Positions 1 through 7,497 of a stretch of 12,901 bases of DNA are shown here, piece by piece (position 1 is the first letter of the stretch; every line of letters begins with the position of its first letter). The stretch lies in contig CACXHI010000083.1 in assembly GCA_902767395.1 (NCBI GenBank), positions 1-12,901 of the forward strand. The letters run 5' to 3'. This DNA comes from Oscillospiraceae bacterium (GTDB lineage Bacteria > Bacillota > Clostridia > Oscillospirales > Oscillospiraceae). The position numbers and the translations under genes were made by a program. The notes beneath the pieces are model-generated. The model saw nothing but the letters and a program-made list of their open reading frames with translations, was not told where the DNA came from and ran no database searches.

Positions 1-480
1 GACCCGATCGGAGGCTCCGTGCTCGCCGGGGAGCTTGGAGCAATTTCCGCCGAGCATTTGATCGTCTGTCCCGACGAGGGCATCCAGAGCATGGCGCAGG
101 GCGGAACCATCGCCTGTCTGCTTCCGGCGACCAGCTTCTATCTCAATTCCACCTATGCCCCGGCGCGGAAGATGATCGAAGCGGGCGTTCCCGTTGCAAT
201 GGCCTCGGACTTCAACCCCGGCTCCTGCCCCTGCCTGAATTTGCAGCTTGTGATGAACCTCGGCTGCCTCAAGTACCGCATGACGCCCGAGGAGGTTCTG
301 ACCGCCGTAACGCTGAATGCCGCCGCCGCAATCGGCATGGCAGACAGAGTTGGCTCCATTGATCGGGCAAAGCAGGCCGATCTTGTAATCTGGGACGCGC
401 CCGACCTGAATTACCTTTGCTACCGTCTGGGCAGCAATCTGGTGGATTCCGTAATCAAAAAGGGCGTCAAGCAGGCATAA
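1..480 (+). CDS. hutI: Imidazolonepropionase, C-terminal part (5' end outside window)
   Basis: HutI is a cytosolic metal-dependent amidohydrolase that opens 4-imidazolone-5-propionate to N-formimino-L-glutamate, the third step of histidine degradation. The reading frame is open from base 1, so the N-terminal part with the first metal-binding histidines lies outside the window. Visible are the family block DPIGGS-LAGELGAISAEH near the start, the ATSFYL segment, and the ASDFNPGSCP motif whose Asp is a metal/active-site residue in the family. The C-terminal LTAVTLNAAAAIG and ADLVIWD blocks are typical of composite-domain amidohydrolases. Two folate-dependent genes that use its product follow on the same strand, with one unrelated gene between. 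The internal ATG at 19 is not the true start. The family call is very secure. Confidence 0.95.
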   Translation, partial: DPIGGSVLAGELGAISAEHLIVCPDEGIQSMAQGGTIACLLPATSFYLNSTYAPARKMIEAGVPVAMASDFNPGSCPCLNLQLVMNLGCLKYRMTPEEVLTAVTLNAAAAIGMADRVGSIDRAKQADLVIWDAPDLNYLCYRLGSNLVDSVIKKGVKQA

Positions 481-522
481 TGGGCCTGTTCGGTTCCGAA
501 AAAACAGAAAGGAGTCCTTCGC

Positions 523-1440
523 ATGTTTTGCAGAAAATGCGGGCAGTCCATTGAAGACAGAAGCAAGTTCTGCCCCTACTGCGGCGCGCCCACCGCGCCG
601 GCATCCTCCGCAAGCACGCAGCCAACGTCCCCTCCCCAGCCCACACCCCAGCCGAACTACGGCTATGTTCCCACACAGTCCGTTCACAACAACGCAAACC
701 AATTCCAACAGCCAACACAGGCCGAAAGCCCGGTGAATCCGTCCTATGGCTACGCCGGTGTGCAGACGGAATATGGAACAAACACGTTTGACAGCGCAGG
801 GCGCAAGCGGTGGCCGGTCATCATTCCGATCCTGATGCTTCTCAGCGCAATTCTGACCACGGTGATTGTCATCCTTGAGTTTGACGCGATCATTCATCAA
901 TGGTCCGGTATCGCGCAGTGTTTCGGCGCACTGCTCCTGCTTCTGATCTGTATGATCGTCTTCTTCACAAAAACAAAGAAGGTTCCTCTCATTTCCGCCG
1001 TTTTCCACACGCTGCTGTTTCTGATTCCGATAGGGCTCTTTGTGATTACTCTGCTGGAGAACGAGGCGCTGTCAAGTTGGGAGGCCTACTGGCCCTTCTA
1101 TCTCTGTCCAGTTGCTGCGTTTCTGATGATCGTTCTCTACCTGATCGGAGCAGGCATCGGGCGTCGAAGCATTGTCGTTGGTCTTCTGTATACGCTTTGC
1201 TCTCTGGCTTTCATCGTCCTATTCGTCTATTGCACGCTTTACCCTTTCATAGAGTATATGTTCGTCTATCGTGACTTCTCTCTGAAAGTCTTCTTGGAGA
1301 TTATGAGTCAATATCAGGCCGAGTATGAGATCTCCATCCTGTGCTCCATTTTGTATCTTGTGCCCGCATGTCTCGGCTTTATCATTGCGCTCTTTGCCCT
1401 CCCGAGCCGCAATGGAGCAATTGAAAAATCGTCTTTGTAA
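523..1440 (+). CDS. Zinc-ribbon polytopic membrane protein of unknown function
   Basis: A 305-residue protein in three parts. Residues 3-20 form a zinc ribbon with two CxxC knuckles (Cys3, Cys6, Cys17, Cys20; FCRKCG...FCPYCG). Residues about 22-85 are a Pro/Gln/Ser-rich, probably disordered linker. From about residue 90 onward there are roughly six or seven hydrophobic segments, so the ribbon presumably sits in the cytoplasm on a membrane anchor. AGGAG stands 8 bases before the ATG and fixes the start. The gene lies 42 bases after hutI and 23 bases before the formimidoyltransferase, so it is probably cotranscribed with histidine degradation, although no enzyme of that pathway has this architecture. 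I do not recognise a named family beyond the zinc-ribbon N-terminus. A transport, sensing or membrane-scaffold role is only a guess from position. Confidence 0.8.
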   Translation: MFCRKCGQSIEDRSKFCPYCGAPTAPASSASTQPTSPPQPTPQPNYGYVPTQSVHNNANQFQQPTQAESPVNPSYGYAGVQTEYGTNTFDSAGRKRWPVIIPILMLLSAILTTVIVILEFDAIIHQWSGIAQCFGALLLLLICMIVFFTKTKKVPLISAVFHTLLFLIPIGLFVITLLENEALSSWEAYWPFYLCPVAAFLMIVLYLIGAGIGRRSIVVGLLYTLCSLAFIVLFVYCTLYPFIEYMFVYRDFSLKVFLEIMSQYQAEYEISILCSILYLVPACLGFIIALFALPSRNGAIEKSSL

Positions 1441-1463
1441 AAAAGAAACAAGGAGAATGAATT

Positions 1464-2375
1464 ATGGCAAAACTGATCGAATGTATCCCCAATTTCAGCG
1501 TCAGCAACGAGGTCGACCCCGTCGTCTATCAGGGCTTGGTGGACGTTGCGAATTCCGTCCCCGGCTGCACCCTGCTGAACACCCAGACCGACGGCAGCCA
1601 TAACCGCTGCGTGTTCACGCTGGTCGGCTCCCCTGCCGGCATCGAGGAAGTGGCGTTCCAGCTCACCAAGAAGGCCACGGAAACTATCGACATGACCAAG
1701 CACGTCGGCCAGCACCCCCGTATGGGCGCTACGGACGTCATCCCCTTTGTTCCCACGATGGACGTGACGCTGGACGAGTGCGTTGCCCTCTCCAAACGGG
1801 TCGCGCAGCGCATCTGGGACGAGCTGAAGGTTCCTTCCTTCCTTTATGAGGACTCCGCCTCCCGGCCCGAGCGCCGGAATCTTGCCAAGTGCCGCAAGGG
1901 GCAGTTTGAGGGAATGCCCGAGAAGCTGCTGGAGCCGGACTGGGCGCCGGACTACGGCGAGCGGAAGATTCACCCCACCGCAGGCATCACCGCCATCGGC
2001 GCGAGAATGCCGCTGATTGCCTTCAACGTCAATCTGGACACCGACAATCTGGAGATTGCCAAGGCCATTGCCAAGGCCATTCGCGGCAGCTCCGGCGGCT
2101 TCCAGTACTGCAAGGCTCTCGGCATTATGCTGGAGGATCGGAACATCGCGCAGGTCTCCATGAATATGGTCAACTACGAGGGAACCCCGCTGTTCTACGC
2201 CTATGAGATGATCCGCACGCTGGCAGACCGCTACGGCGTTCGCATCATCGGCTCCGAGCTGGTCGGCATTACGCCCGCCAAGGCGCTGATCGACTGCGCG
2301 GAATTCTATCTCAAGCTGGAGAACTTCAACTGCCGTGAGCAGGTTATGGAATACAGCCTGCTCGACATGGAATAA
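1464..2375 (+). CDS. ftcD: Glutamate formimidoyltransferase
   Basis: A 303-residue cytosolic enzyme that transfers the formimino group of N-formimino-glutamate to tetrahydrofolate, releasing glutamate and giving 5-formimino-THF. It is the stand-alone bacterial form of the N-terminal half of mammalian FTCD. The sequence opens with the family signature LIECIPNFSVS. The catalytic region HVGQHPRMGATDVIPFVP contains His84, aligning with the essential histidine of the mammalian enzyme. Further folate-domain blocks are KIHPTAGITAIGARMPLIAFNVNL and AIRGSSGGFQYCKALG. AAGGAG lies upstream of the ATG. The stop is 10 bases before the cyclodeaminase start, and that gene's AGGAGG begins right after this stop, indicating tight coupling. 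A 12-base unit encoding Ile-Ala-Lys-Ala is tandemly doubled at 2055-2078; related proteins have similar residues here, so it is probably natural. Confidence 0.96.
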   Translation: MAKLIECIPNFSVSNEVDPVVYQGLVDVANSVPGCTLLNTQTDGSHNRCVFTLVGSPAGIEEVAFQLTKKATETIDMTKHVGQHPRMGATDVIPFVPTMDVTLDECVALSKRVAQRIWDELKVPSFLYEDSASRPERRNLAKCRKGQFEGMPEKLLEPDWAPDYGERKIHPTAGITAIGARMPLIAFNVNLDTDNLEIAKAIAKAIRGSSGGFQYCKALGIMLEDRNIAQVSMNMVNYEGTPLFYAYEMIRTLADRYGVRIIGSELVGITPAKALIDCAEFYLKLENFNCREQVMEYSLLDME

Positions 2376-2385
2376 GGAGGACACT

Positions 2386-3012
2386 ATGGAGCTTTCTGAA
2401 CTGACCGTTCGTTCCTTTGCCAATCTGCTTGGCTCTGACGCCCCCGCCCCCGGCGGCGGCTCGGCTGCCGCCCTTGCCGGTTCGCTCGGCGCCGCCCTGT
2501 CCGCCATGGTCAGCGCACTGACCCTCGGGCGCAAAAAATACGCCGACGTGCAGGAGCTTGCGCAGGAAGGCTATGACCGTGCCTCCGCGCTGAAGGAAGC
2601 CTTCCTGCTGGCGATGGAGAAGGACACCGAAGTGTTCAACACCTTCTCCGCCGCGATGGGAATGCCCAAGGAAACGCCCGAAGAGAAGGCTTCCCGCTCC
2701 GCCGCCATGCAAGCCGCGCTGGTTCTTTGCATTGAGTCCCCCCTGCATATGATGGAGCTGTCCTATGAGGCAATTGCACTGACCGACAAACTGATGGGCA
2801 AGACGAACGCCAACGCTCTGAGCGATCTCGGCGTCTCCGCGCTGATGCTCGGCGCCGCCGTGCAGGGTGCGTGGCTGAACGTGCTCATCAACCTCGGAAG
2901 TCTGAAGAACGAAGCGGCCTCCGCCGCCTACCGCGCCAAGGGCGAAAAGCTGCTGGCCGATACGCTGGCCCTGTCGAACTCCGTATACACCCGTGTGGAA
3001 CGGGAGCTGTAA
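2386..3012 (+). CDS. fchA: Formimidoyltetrahydrofolate cyclodeaminase
   Basis: A 208-residue, largely helical cytosolic enzyme that converts 5-formimino-THF to 5,10-methenyl-THF and ammonia, so histidine carbon enters the one-carbon pool. The N-terminal stretch FANLLGSDAPAPGGGSAAALAGSLGAAL is the cyclodeaminase signature with its Gly-rich folate-binding loop. The later DLGVSALMLGAAVQGAWLNVLINL block is also characteristic. The start at 2386 was chosen because AGGAGG lies directly upstream; the open frame extends back into the transferase gene without another good ribosome binding site. Length matches the stand-alone FchA/FtcD-C family. It is the last gene of the operon, ahead of a strong hairpin. 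Some annotations call this ftcD-like cyclodeaminase; the function is the same. Confidence 0.95.
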   Translation: MELSELTVRSFANLLGSDAPAPGGGSAAALAGSLGAALSAMVSALTLGRKKYADVQELAQEGYDRASALKEAFLLAMEKDTEVFNTFSAAMGMPKETPEEKASRSAAMQAALVLCIESPLHMMELSYEAIALTDKLMGKTNANALSDLGVSALMLGAAVQGAWLNVLINLGSLKNEAASAAYRAKGEKLLADTLALSNSVYTRVEREL

Positions 3013-3037
3013 GCACTTCTAACCCGTTTTTCGCTAA

Positions 3038-3083
3038 GACTCGTATCGGCCTGCTCCGTGAAAGGAACAGGCCGGTACGAGTC
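3038..3083 (+). terminator. Hairpin terminator between hut operon and hcp
   Basis: A 16-bp stem (arms 3038-3053 and 3068-3083, one T-G wobble) encloses a 14-base loop that can pair a little further. It lies 25 bases after the fchA stop and 27 bases before the 3' end of the convergent hcp gene. The downstream T-run on the plus strand is weak (TCTTGTTT) and absent on the minus strand, so termination efficiency is uncertain. Placement between convergent genes supports the call. Confidence 0.75.
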
Positions 3084-3109
3084 TCTTGTTTCCGCCTTGC
3101 GGGCGATTC

Positions 3110-4720
3110 TCATTCAGATTTCACGCAACCAACAATTGCTTTCAGGTCGTCCTCCGCCGTGCCGATAGGTACAATGTTGTAATGCTCCACGAGGTAGTTC
3201 AGCACGTTGGGAGAAATGAAAGCAGGCAGCGTCGGGCCGAGACGGATATTTTTGATTCCGAGATGCAGAAGTGTCAGAAGCACAGCCACCGCTTTCTGTT
3301 CGTACCACGACAGCACAATGGACAGCGGCAGCTCGTTCACCCCGCAACCAAACGCATTGGCGAGGGCAACGGCAACCTGCACCGCACCGAAGGCGTCGTT
3401 GCACTGGCCCATATCGAGAATGCGGGGCAGTCCCGCAACCGTGCCGAGATTGAGATCGTTGAAGCGATATTTGCCGCAGGCGAGCGTGAGGATCACGGTG
3501 TCGGAGGGGCTGTTCTTTACCAGCTCGGTGTAGTAGTTTCTGCCGGGTCTTGCGCCATCACATCCGCCGACAAGAATAAACCGCTTAATGTCTCCGCGCT
3601 TAACCGCCTCGATCACCTGATCCGCAACCCCCAGCACCGTGCCGCGGCTGAATCCGGTCATCACCGTCTCACCGCCGTTGATGCCGGTAAACCGCGTTTC
3701 TTCGGAATAGCCGCCAAGCTCCAGCGCCTTCTCGATCACAGGCGTGAAATCCTTGTCCTCACCGATGTGGACGATTTCCGGATAGGACACAACCTCAGTC
3801 GTGAATACTCTGTCTTTGTAGCTATCGTGCGGCGGCATCAGGCAGTTGGTAGTGAACAGAATGGGAGCCGGTATGTTCGCAAACTCCTTCTGCTGGTTCT
3901 GCCACGCTGTGCCAAAGTTCCCCTTGAGGTGAGGATATTTCTTCAGCTCGGGGTAGCCGTGGGCGGGCAGCATCTCGCCATGAGTGTAGATGTTGATGCC
4001 TCTGTCCTTCGTCTGCTCCAGAAGCTGCTTCAGATCGTAGAGATCGTGGCCGGAAATCACGATGAATGGGCCTTTTTCCACCTTCATTGGCACGGTAACA
4101 GGAACGGGCGTGCCGTAGGTCTTGGTATTCGCCTGATCCAGCATTTCCATGCAGGTATGGTTGACCTGACCAACCTCCAGCACGATAGGCAGCAGCAAAT
4201 CCATCCCCCAATCCTCTCCGATGGCAAAAAGCGCCTTGGCGAAGAATCTGTTCACCTCAGCATTTGTGTAGCCCAGAACGCCGGCATGATAGGCATACGC
4301 CGCCATGCCGCGAATCCCGAACAGAATCAGAGATTTGAGCGAACGAACGTCCTCATCCGCATTCCAAACCTTCGCCATGTCGTAATCGTCGTTTCTGCCG
4401 CAGGGCGCGCCGCACTCAGAACAGCGGGGTACAAGCTTTTCCCGTTCTGCATGAACCTCGTTCATGAGCGCATTCAACGTCTGCTCGTGAAAGCTCACGT
4501 TGGTAACGGTGGAGAACAGTCCCTCGATCAGCAGCTGATAGGTGTTCTCCGTAGGCTGCGTATTCCCAGCAGTGGCGCGGGCAAGGCCGATCAACGCGCC
4601 GGTCAGCTGATCCTGAAGCCCGGCAACGTCGGATTTCTTGCCGCACACGCCCGCTTTCCCCATACAGCCTTTGCCGCCTGCGGTCTGCTCGCACTGAAAG
4701 CAAAACATTTGAGAATCCAT
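3110..4720 (-). CDS. hcp: Hybrid cluster protein (hydroxylamine/NO reductase)
   Basis: A 536-residue cytosolic Fe-S enzyme of nitrosative-stress defence. The family has NO reductase, hydroxylamine reductase and, in some bacteria, protein S-nitrosylase activity. The proximal cluster motif is at the N-terminus: Cys7, Cys10, Cys19, Cys26, the short spacing of anaerobe (class I-like, [4Fe-4S]) Hcp. All hybrid-cluster ligands are present by alignment to the Desulfovibrio protein from memory: His225, Glu249, Cys293, Cys387 (the persulfide Cys in LVGGCDGA), Cys415, Cys440, Glu474 and Lys476, with constant offset, so the enzyme looks complete. The start MDSQMF was chosen because AAAGGAGG lies 7 bases upstream; the alternative ATG two codons earlier is too close. 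It follows the ferredoxin gene by 13 bases, in one transcription unit. Confidence 0.97.
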   Translation of the reverse strand: MDSQMFCFQCEQTAGGKGCMGKAGVCGKKSDVAGLQDQLTGALIGLARATAGNTQPTENTYQLLIEGLFSTVTNVSFHEQTLNALMNEVHAEREKLVPRCSECGAPCGRNDDYDMAKVWNADEDVRSLKSLILFGIRGMAAYAYHAGVLGYTNAEVNRFFAKALFAIGEDWGMDLLLPIVLEVGQVNHTCMEMLDQANTKTYGTPVPVTVPMKVEKGPFIVISGHDLYDLKQLLEQTKDRGINIYTHGEMLPAHGYPELKKYPHLKGNFGTAWQNQQKEFANIPAPILFTTNCLMPPHDSYKDRVFTTEVVSYPEIVHIGEDKDFTPVIEKALELGGYSEETRFTGINGGETVMTGFSRGTVLGVADQVIEAVKRGDIKRFILVGGCDGARPGRNYYTELVKNSPSDTVILTLACGKYRFNDLNLGTVAGLPRILDMGQCNDAFGAVQVAVALANAFGCGVNELPLSIVLSWYEQKAVAVLLTLLHLGIKNIRLGPTLPAFISPNVLNYLVEHYNIVPIGTAEDDLKAIVGCVKSE

Positions 4721-4733
4721 TTTCATTCCTCCT

Positions 4734-5453
4734 TTAATCGTCCAGAATTCTTCCGTCACGGGAGATTGTCACAACCTGCCAGGGGATGAATTTTCCACTG
4801 TTTTTCAAAGCAAGCTCCGCCGCTCTCTGCAGCCCGCCACAACAGGGAACCTCCATACGGACAATGGTGACGCTCTTGATTTCGTTGTTCTTGATGATCT
4901 CGGTCAGCTTCTCGCTGTAGTCCACCGCATCAAGCTTCGGACAGCCTATGATCGTGTTTTTGCCGCGCATGAATTCTTCGTGGAGATTTGCATAAGCGTA
5001 CGCTGTGCAGTCGGCAGCGATCAACAGCTTCGCTCTGTCAAAGAAGGGCGCCTGTGTGGGTACGAGCTTGATCTGGCAAGGCCACTGCCCGAGGCGAGAA
5101 ACTGGCTTACCGGTATACACCGGTGCGTTTTCTGTTTCTTTCTTGTCAAAACTCATCATTTTCGATCCCGGGCACCCGCCTTCATGATGCTCGGACTTCA
5201 TTGCGCTCATTTTCTTTTCCTCCTTCGCTTTTTTTACCGCAGCTTCGTCGTACTCCGGCGCTTCCCGTTCTTCAAATGTGATTGCGCCCGTCGGGCAGTT
5301 TGGCAGGCAGTCGCCGAATCCGTCACAGAAGCTTTCCCGCGTCAGCTTTGCCTTCCCGTCGATGATCTCAATGGCGCCTTCATGGCAAGCTTCGGCGCAA
5401 AGGCCGCAGCCGTTGCATTTTTCCTCGTCTATGCGAATGATTTTGCGAATCAT
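4734..5453 (-). CDS. 4Fe-4S ferredoxin-domain protein partnered with Hcp
   Basis: A 239-residue cytosolic Fe-S protein, first gene of the hcp operon and a likely electron donor to Hcp. The N-terminal motif CNGCGLCAEAC (Cys13, 16, 19, 23) is a canonical [4Fe-4S] site. The second motif, CDGFGDCLPNCP (Cys43, 49, 53), has Phe at the position of the usual second Cys, so this cluster has three visible ligands. A Lys/Glu-rich linker (about 65-85) follows, then HHEGGCPG, and a C-terminal domain with WPCQIKLVP, AADCTAYAY, IIGCPKLD and EVPCCGG. Those extra cysteines may bind another metal site. This fits the 'frdx' ferredoxin linked to hcp and HcpR in comparative genomics of anaerobes. GGGAGG stands 8 bases before the ATG. 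An electron-transfer role is inferred from context and motifs. Confidence 0.9.
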   Translation of the reverse strand: MIRKIIRIDEEKCNGCGLCAEACHEGAIEIIDGKAKLTRESFCDGFGDCLPNCPTGAITFEEREAPEYDEAAVKKAKEEKKMSAMKSEHHEGGCPGSKMMSFDKKETENAPVYTGKPVSRLGQWPCQIKLVPTQAPFFDRAKLLIAADCTAYAYANLHEEFMRGKNTIIGCPKLDAVDYSEKLTEIIKNNEIKSVTIVRMEVPCCGGLQRAAELALKNSGKFIPWQVVTISRDGRILDD

Positions 5454-5468
5454 TTTTCAGAACCTCCC

Positions 5469-5497
5469 TTGACTTTCTGGTCACATTCTACTATAAT
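5469..5497 (+). promoter_or_regulatory. Sigma-70-type promoter of the Crp/Fnr regulator
   Basis: TTGACT (5469-5474) and TATAAT (5492-5497) are separated by exactly 17 bases, nearly the housekeeping sigma consensus. Transcription would begin around 5504 and run into the regulator gene at 5553. The divergent hcp-operon promoter elements overlap this one, so the two transcripts may compete. Confidence 0.8.
5485..5490 (-). promoter_or_regulatory. Candidate -10 element of the ferredoxin-hcp operon
   Basis: Read on the minus strand this is TAGAAT, 31 bases before the ferredoxin ATG. There is no good -35 hexamer at the right distance (CATGTT at best), as expected for an activator-dependent promoter. 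The palindrome centred at 5519.5 lies 29.5 bases upstream of its first base, which would put the site near -41.5. TATAGT at 5495-5490 is an alternative -10. Confidence 0.45.
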
Positions 5498-5510
5498 TTA
5501 AAGCAAAAAC

Positions 5511-5528
5511 ATGTGGTTCTAACCACAT
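5511..5528. promoter_or_regulatory. Palindromic operator in the hcp/regulator intergenic region
   Basis: A perfect inverted repeat, ATGTGGTT-CT-AACCACAT, with 8-base arms and a 2-base centre in an A/T-rich setting. Its size and two-fold symmetry fit a dimeric Crp/Fnr-family regulator, and such a gene begins 25 bases downstream. It is about +8 to +25 relative to the regulator's predicted transcription start, where a bound protein could repress. It is about -41.5 relative to the predicted hcp-operon start, where a bound protein could activate. It differs from the E. coli FNR and CRP consensus half-sites. Confidence 0.7.
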
Positions 5529-5552
5529 TTTAGCAAAAGATTGGGGATATTT

Positions 5553-6212
5553 ATGGAACAGTCGGCTCTGTCAAACAATATGCTCTTTCTCGGGATGAAC
5601 GAAGCTGAAATCAAGGAGGCGCTGCGCCTGCTTGAGGCCAGAGAGAAACGCTATGAAAGGGGGGAACTGATTTTTCACGCCGGTTCGCTGACTTCGTTGA
5701 TGGGGATCGTTCTTGCGGGCAGTGTGACTGTCGAGAGCAACGACGTATGGGGCAACTGCACGATTTTGAGCCATGTGGGACGAAATCAGGTTTTCGCAGA
5801 GACGTACGCTTTTTTACGGGAAGAACCGTTGCTGGTAGACGTAGCAGCAAACGAAGCGTGCCACATTCTGTTCTTGCGGATCGATATGCTGTCCGCTGTC
5901 GAACGTGAACTGTCGAACAAGCTCCTTGCCAACCTTTTAATGATTTCCGCACACAAGAATCTTCATCTTTCCGGCCGCAGCTTCCATACGTCACCAAAAA
6001 CGATACGCGGCAGAGTGATGTCCTATCTCAATTCCGTTCTGATCCAGACGGGGAAACAGGAGTTTGATCTCCCTTTTGACCGCCAACAGCTTGCCGATTA
6101 CCTAAACGTCGAACGAACTGCGCTTTCAAAGGAACTCGGTAAAATGCAAAAAGACGGTCTATTCACCGTCCGGAAGAATCACTTTGTCGTTTTACGCGCC
6201 GAAGAAGCTTGA
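5553..6212 (+). CDS. Crp/Fnr-family regulator, HcpR-like
   Basis: A 219-residue transcription factor. Residues about 15-120 are a cyclic-nucleotide-binding-type beta-barrel (RGELIFHAGSLTSLMGIVLAGSVTV). A dimerisation helix follows, then a C-terminal winged helix-turn-helix with the Crp-family block LPFDRQQLADYLNVERTALSKELGKMQKDGLF, whose VERTALSKELGKM is the recognition helix. It lacks the N-terminal cysteine group of E. coli-type FNR, so it should not carry an FNR [4Fe-4S] cluster; HcpR proteins elsewhere are thought to sense NO, in studied cases through haem. The ATG at 5553 has GGGG 8 bases upstream; TTG at 5541 is an alternative in-frame start. It is divergent from the ferredoxin-hcp pair and probably activates it while controlling itself. 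HcpR identity is inferred mainly from that linkage. Confidence 0.88.
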   Translation: MEQSALSNNMLFLGMNEAEIKEALRLLEAREKRYERGELIFHAGSLTSLMGIVLAGSVTVESNDVWGNCTILSHVGRNQVFAETYAFLREEPLLVDVAANEACHILFLRIDMLSAVERELSNKLLANLLMISAHKNLHLSGRSFHTSPKTIRGRVMSYLNSVLIQTGKQEFDLPFDRQQLADYLNVERTALSKELGKMQKDGLFTVRKNHFVVLRAEEA

Positions 6213-6290
6213 TGTCGTCTTTCCACGGCGATGAGCGAGGTTTTCCAAAGCGCAGTGCTTTTTCTCCAGATTCCACGCAAGGCCCACGGA

Positions 6291-6332
6291 AAGGGGCGTG
6301 CTGCAACGCTTTCCTTTTGCAGCACGCCCCTT
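6291..6332 (+). terminator. Rho-independent terminator after the Crp/Fnr regulator
   Basis: A perfect 16-bp G/C-rich stem (6291-6306 with 6317-6332) has a 10-base loop and is followed by TTGTTTTG. It lies 79 bases after the regulator stop. The radical SAM gene converges from the right, and the hairpin could also end that transcript, though the minus-strand side has no T-run. The rest of 6213-6414 shows no gene. Confidence 0.85.
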
Positions 6333-6414
6333 GTTTTGCAGTGGATTCCGACGATGGGCACAGTTTCAAGCTTGTTACAGATCGGACGGTTCGGGACTGC
6401 TTCCGGCGCAGTGC

Positions 6415-7497
6415 TCAGACGCACGCATCTGCCAAGAGCTGCTCCACCAGCTCTCGCTTTTCATACAGGACGCAGCCGCCGGCGTGATCCTCCAGCAGAT
6501 GGCCATTGTCCCGCAAGGCCCGGAAGAGTTTGGAATTCAGGGCCTTGCGCAGAGAGCCGTCCCGCACGTTGACGTCGGAATAGGGAGAGAACGGGCAGGG
6601 CTCCGCCCCGCCGTGGGAATTGATGTGGAAAAAGCCGCGGCCCGCAGCCACACAGCCGCCGGAGCTCTTCTCGTCTCCCGGAAAAGAGACGTAGACCATC
6701 TCCGGGTGCTCCTCACGCAGCCGTTGTAGCTCCGCAGCCAGATATTCCCGCTCTGCGTCGGAGGGGGCCAGTTCCCTGCTGTCATCGGTGACGGGAACGA
6801 ACTCCACAAAGATCACGGCCTTGCAGCCCCGATCCGAGAGCTTTTGCAGGAAGGCTTCAGAGGTTACCTCACGGAGATTCTGGGTGGTCACTGTCACCGA
6901 TGCGCCGAAAATTAAACCACGGCGACGGAGCTCGTCCATGTTGCGGATCAGTCTGTCATAAATGCCCGCGCCCCGGCGGGCGTCGGTCATTTCGCGTTCC
7001 CCCTCGATGCTCATGATGGGGACCAGATTCCGGCTCTTGTCAAAGAGCTGGAAATAGGCTTCGTCCATGTAGGTGCCGTTGGTAAAGATTGGAAAGAGAA
7101 TATTTTTCTTTTTTCCCGCCGCCTCCAGAATATCTCTGCGCAGCATCGGCTCGCCACCGGCAAGCAGGATAAAGCTGATGCCAAGCTCGTCTGCCTCGTC
7201 GAAGATCCGAAGCCACTCCGTCCCTGTGAGCTGGGCCACCGGCGCGGCATCCAACGTAGCGTGGTTGCAACGGGAATAGCAGCCGGCACAGTGGAGATTG
7301 CACCGGCTGGTGATGCTGGCAATCAGGAAGGAGGGAATGTGCTCGCCGTTTTCCTCCGCCTGCTTTCGTTTTTTGGAGGCAGCCACCGTTGCGGCGGCAA
7401 ATCTCGCCATAAAGGCGCTTTCTCTGAGGTCCTTCAGCGTTGCCTTGAGCACATCCTTCATGAAGCGCTCAATGCCGTTGGAGAGATACTCCTGCAA
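6415..7497 (-). CDS. Radical SAM protein with Cys-containing C-terminal region
   Basis: A cytosolic radical S-adenosylmethionine enzyme of about 360 residues. The SAM cluster motif CNLHCAGC (Cys66, Cys70, Cys73) is preceded by FLIASITSR, and the SAM-binding GGEP motif is at about 114-117. FPIFTNGTYM and VTVTTQNLREVT fit the partial TIM barrel. Cys282, Cys301 (AEPCPFSPYSDVNV) and Cys342 in the C-terminal part could bind an auxiliary cluster, as in SPASM/Twitch enzymes. The N-terminal helices (NGIERFMKDVLKATLKDLRESAFMARF) look like those of related proteins as I remember them, so the protein is nearly full length. The only available start is TTG at 7497, with no ribosome binding site, because the gene begins exactly at a rearrangement junction (7486-7511). 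The original start is therefore probably lost and expression is doubtful. The substrate is unknown. Confidence 0.85.
   Translation of the reverse strand: MQEYLSNGIERFMKDVLKATLKDLRESAFMARFAAATVAASKKRKQAEENGEHIPSFLIASITSRCNLHCAGCYSRCNHATLDAAPVAQLTGTEWLRIFDEADELGISFILLAGGEPMLRRDILEAAGKKKNILFPIFTNGTYMDEAYFQLFDKSRNLVPIMSIEGEREMTDARRGAGIYDRLIRNMDELRRRGLIFGASVTVTTQNLREVTSEAFLQKLSDRGCKAVIFVEFVPVTDDSRELAPSDAEREYLAAELQRLREEHPEMVYVSFPGDEKSSGGCVAAGRGFFHINSHGGAEPCPFSPYSDVNVRDGSLRKALNSKLFRALRDNGHLLEDHAGGCVLYEKRELVEQLLADACV

Noticed and set aside
2055..2078. Tandem 12-base duplication in the formimidoyltransferase gene
   Set aside because: It encodes Ile-Ala-Lys-Ala twice, and related proteins have similar Ile-Ala-Lys repeats in this helix, so it is probably ordinary sequence.
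1314..2534. 406-codon minus-strand ORF
   Set aside because: Antisense to the clearly identified glutamate formimidoyltransferase; the translation has no domain and starts inside the cyclodeaminase gene.
3086..4789. 567-codon plus-strand ORF opposite hcp
   Set aside because: It is fully antisense to a gene with all Hcp ligand residues, its translation is low-complexity His/Arg/Gln-rich sequence with no family resemblance, and the openness follows from G+C-rich codon use.
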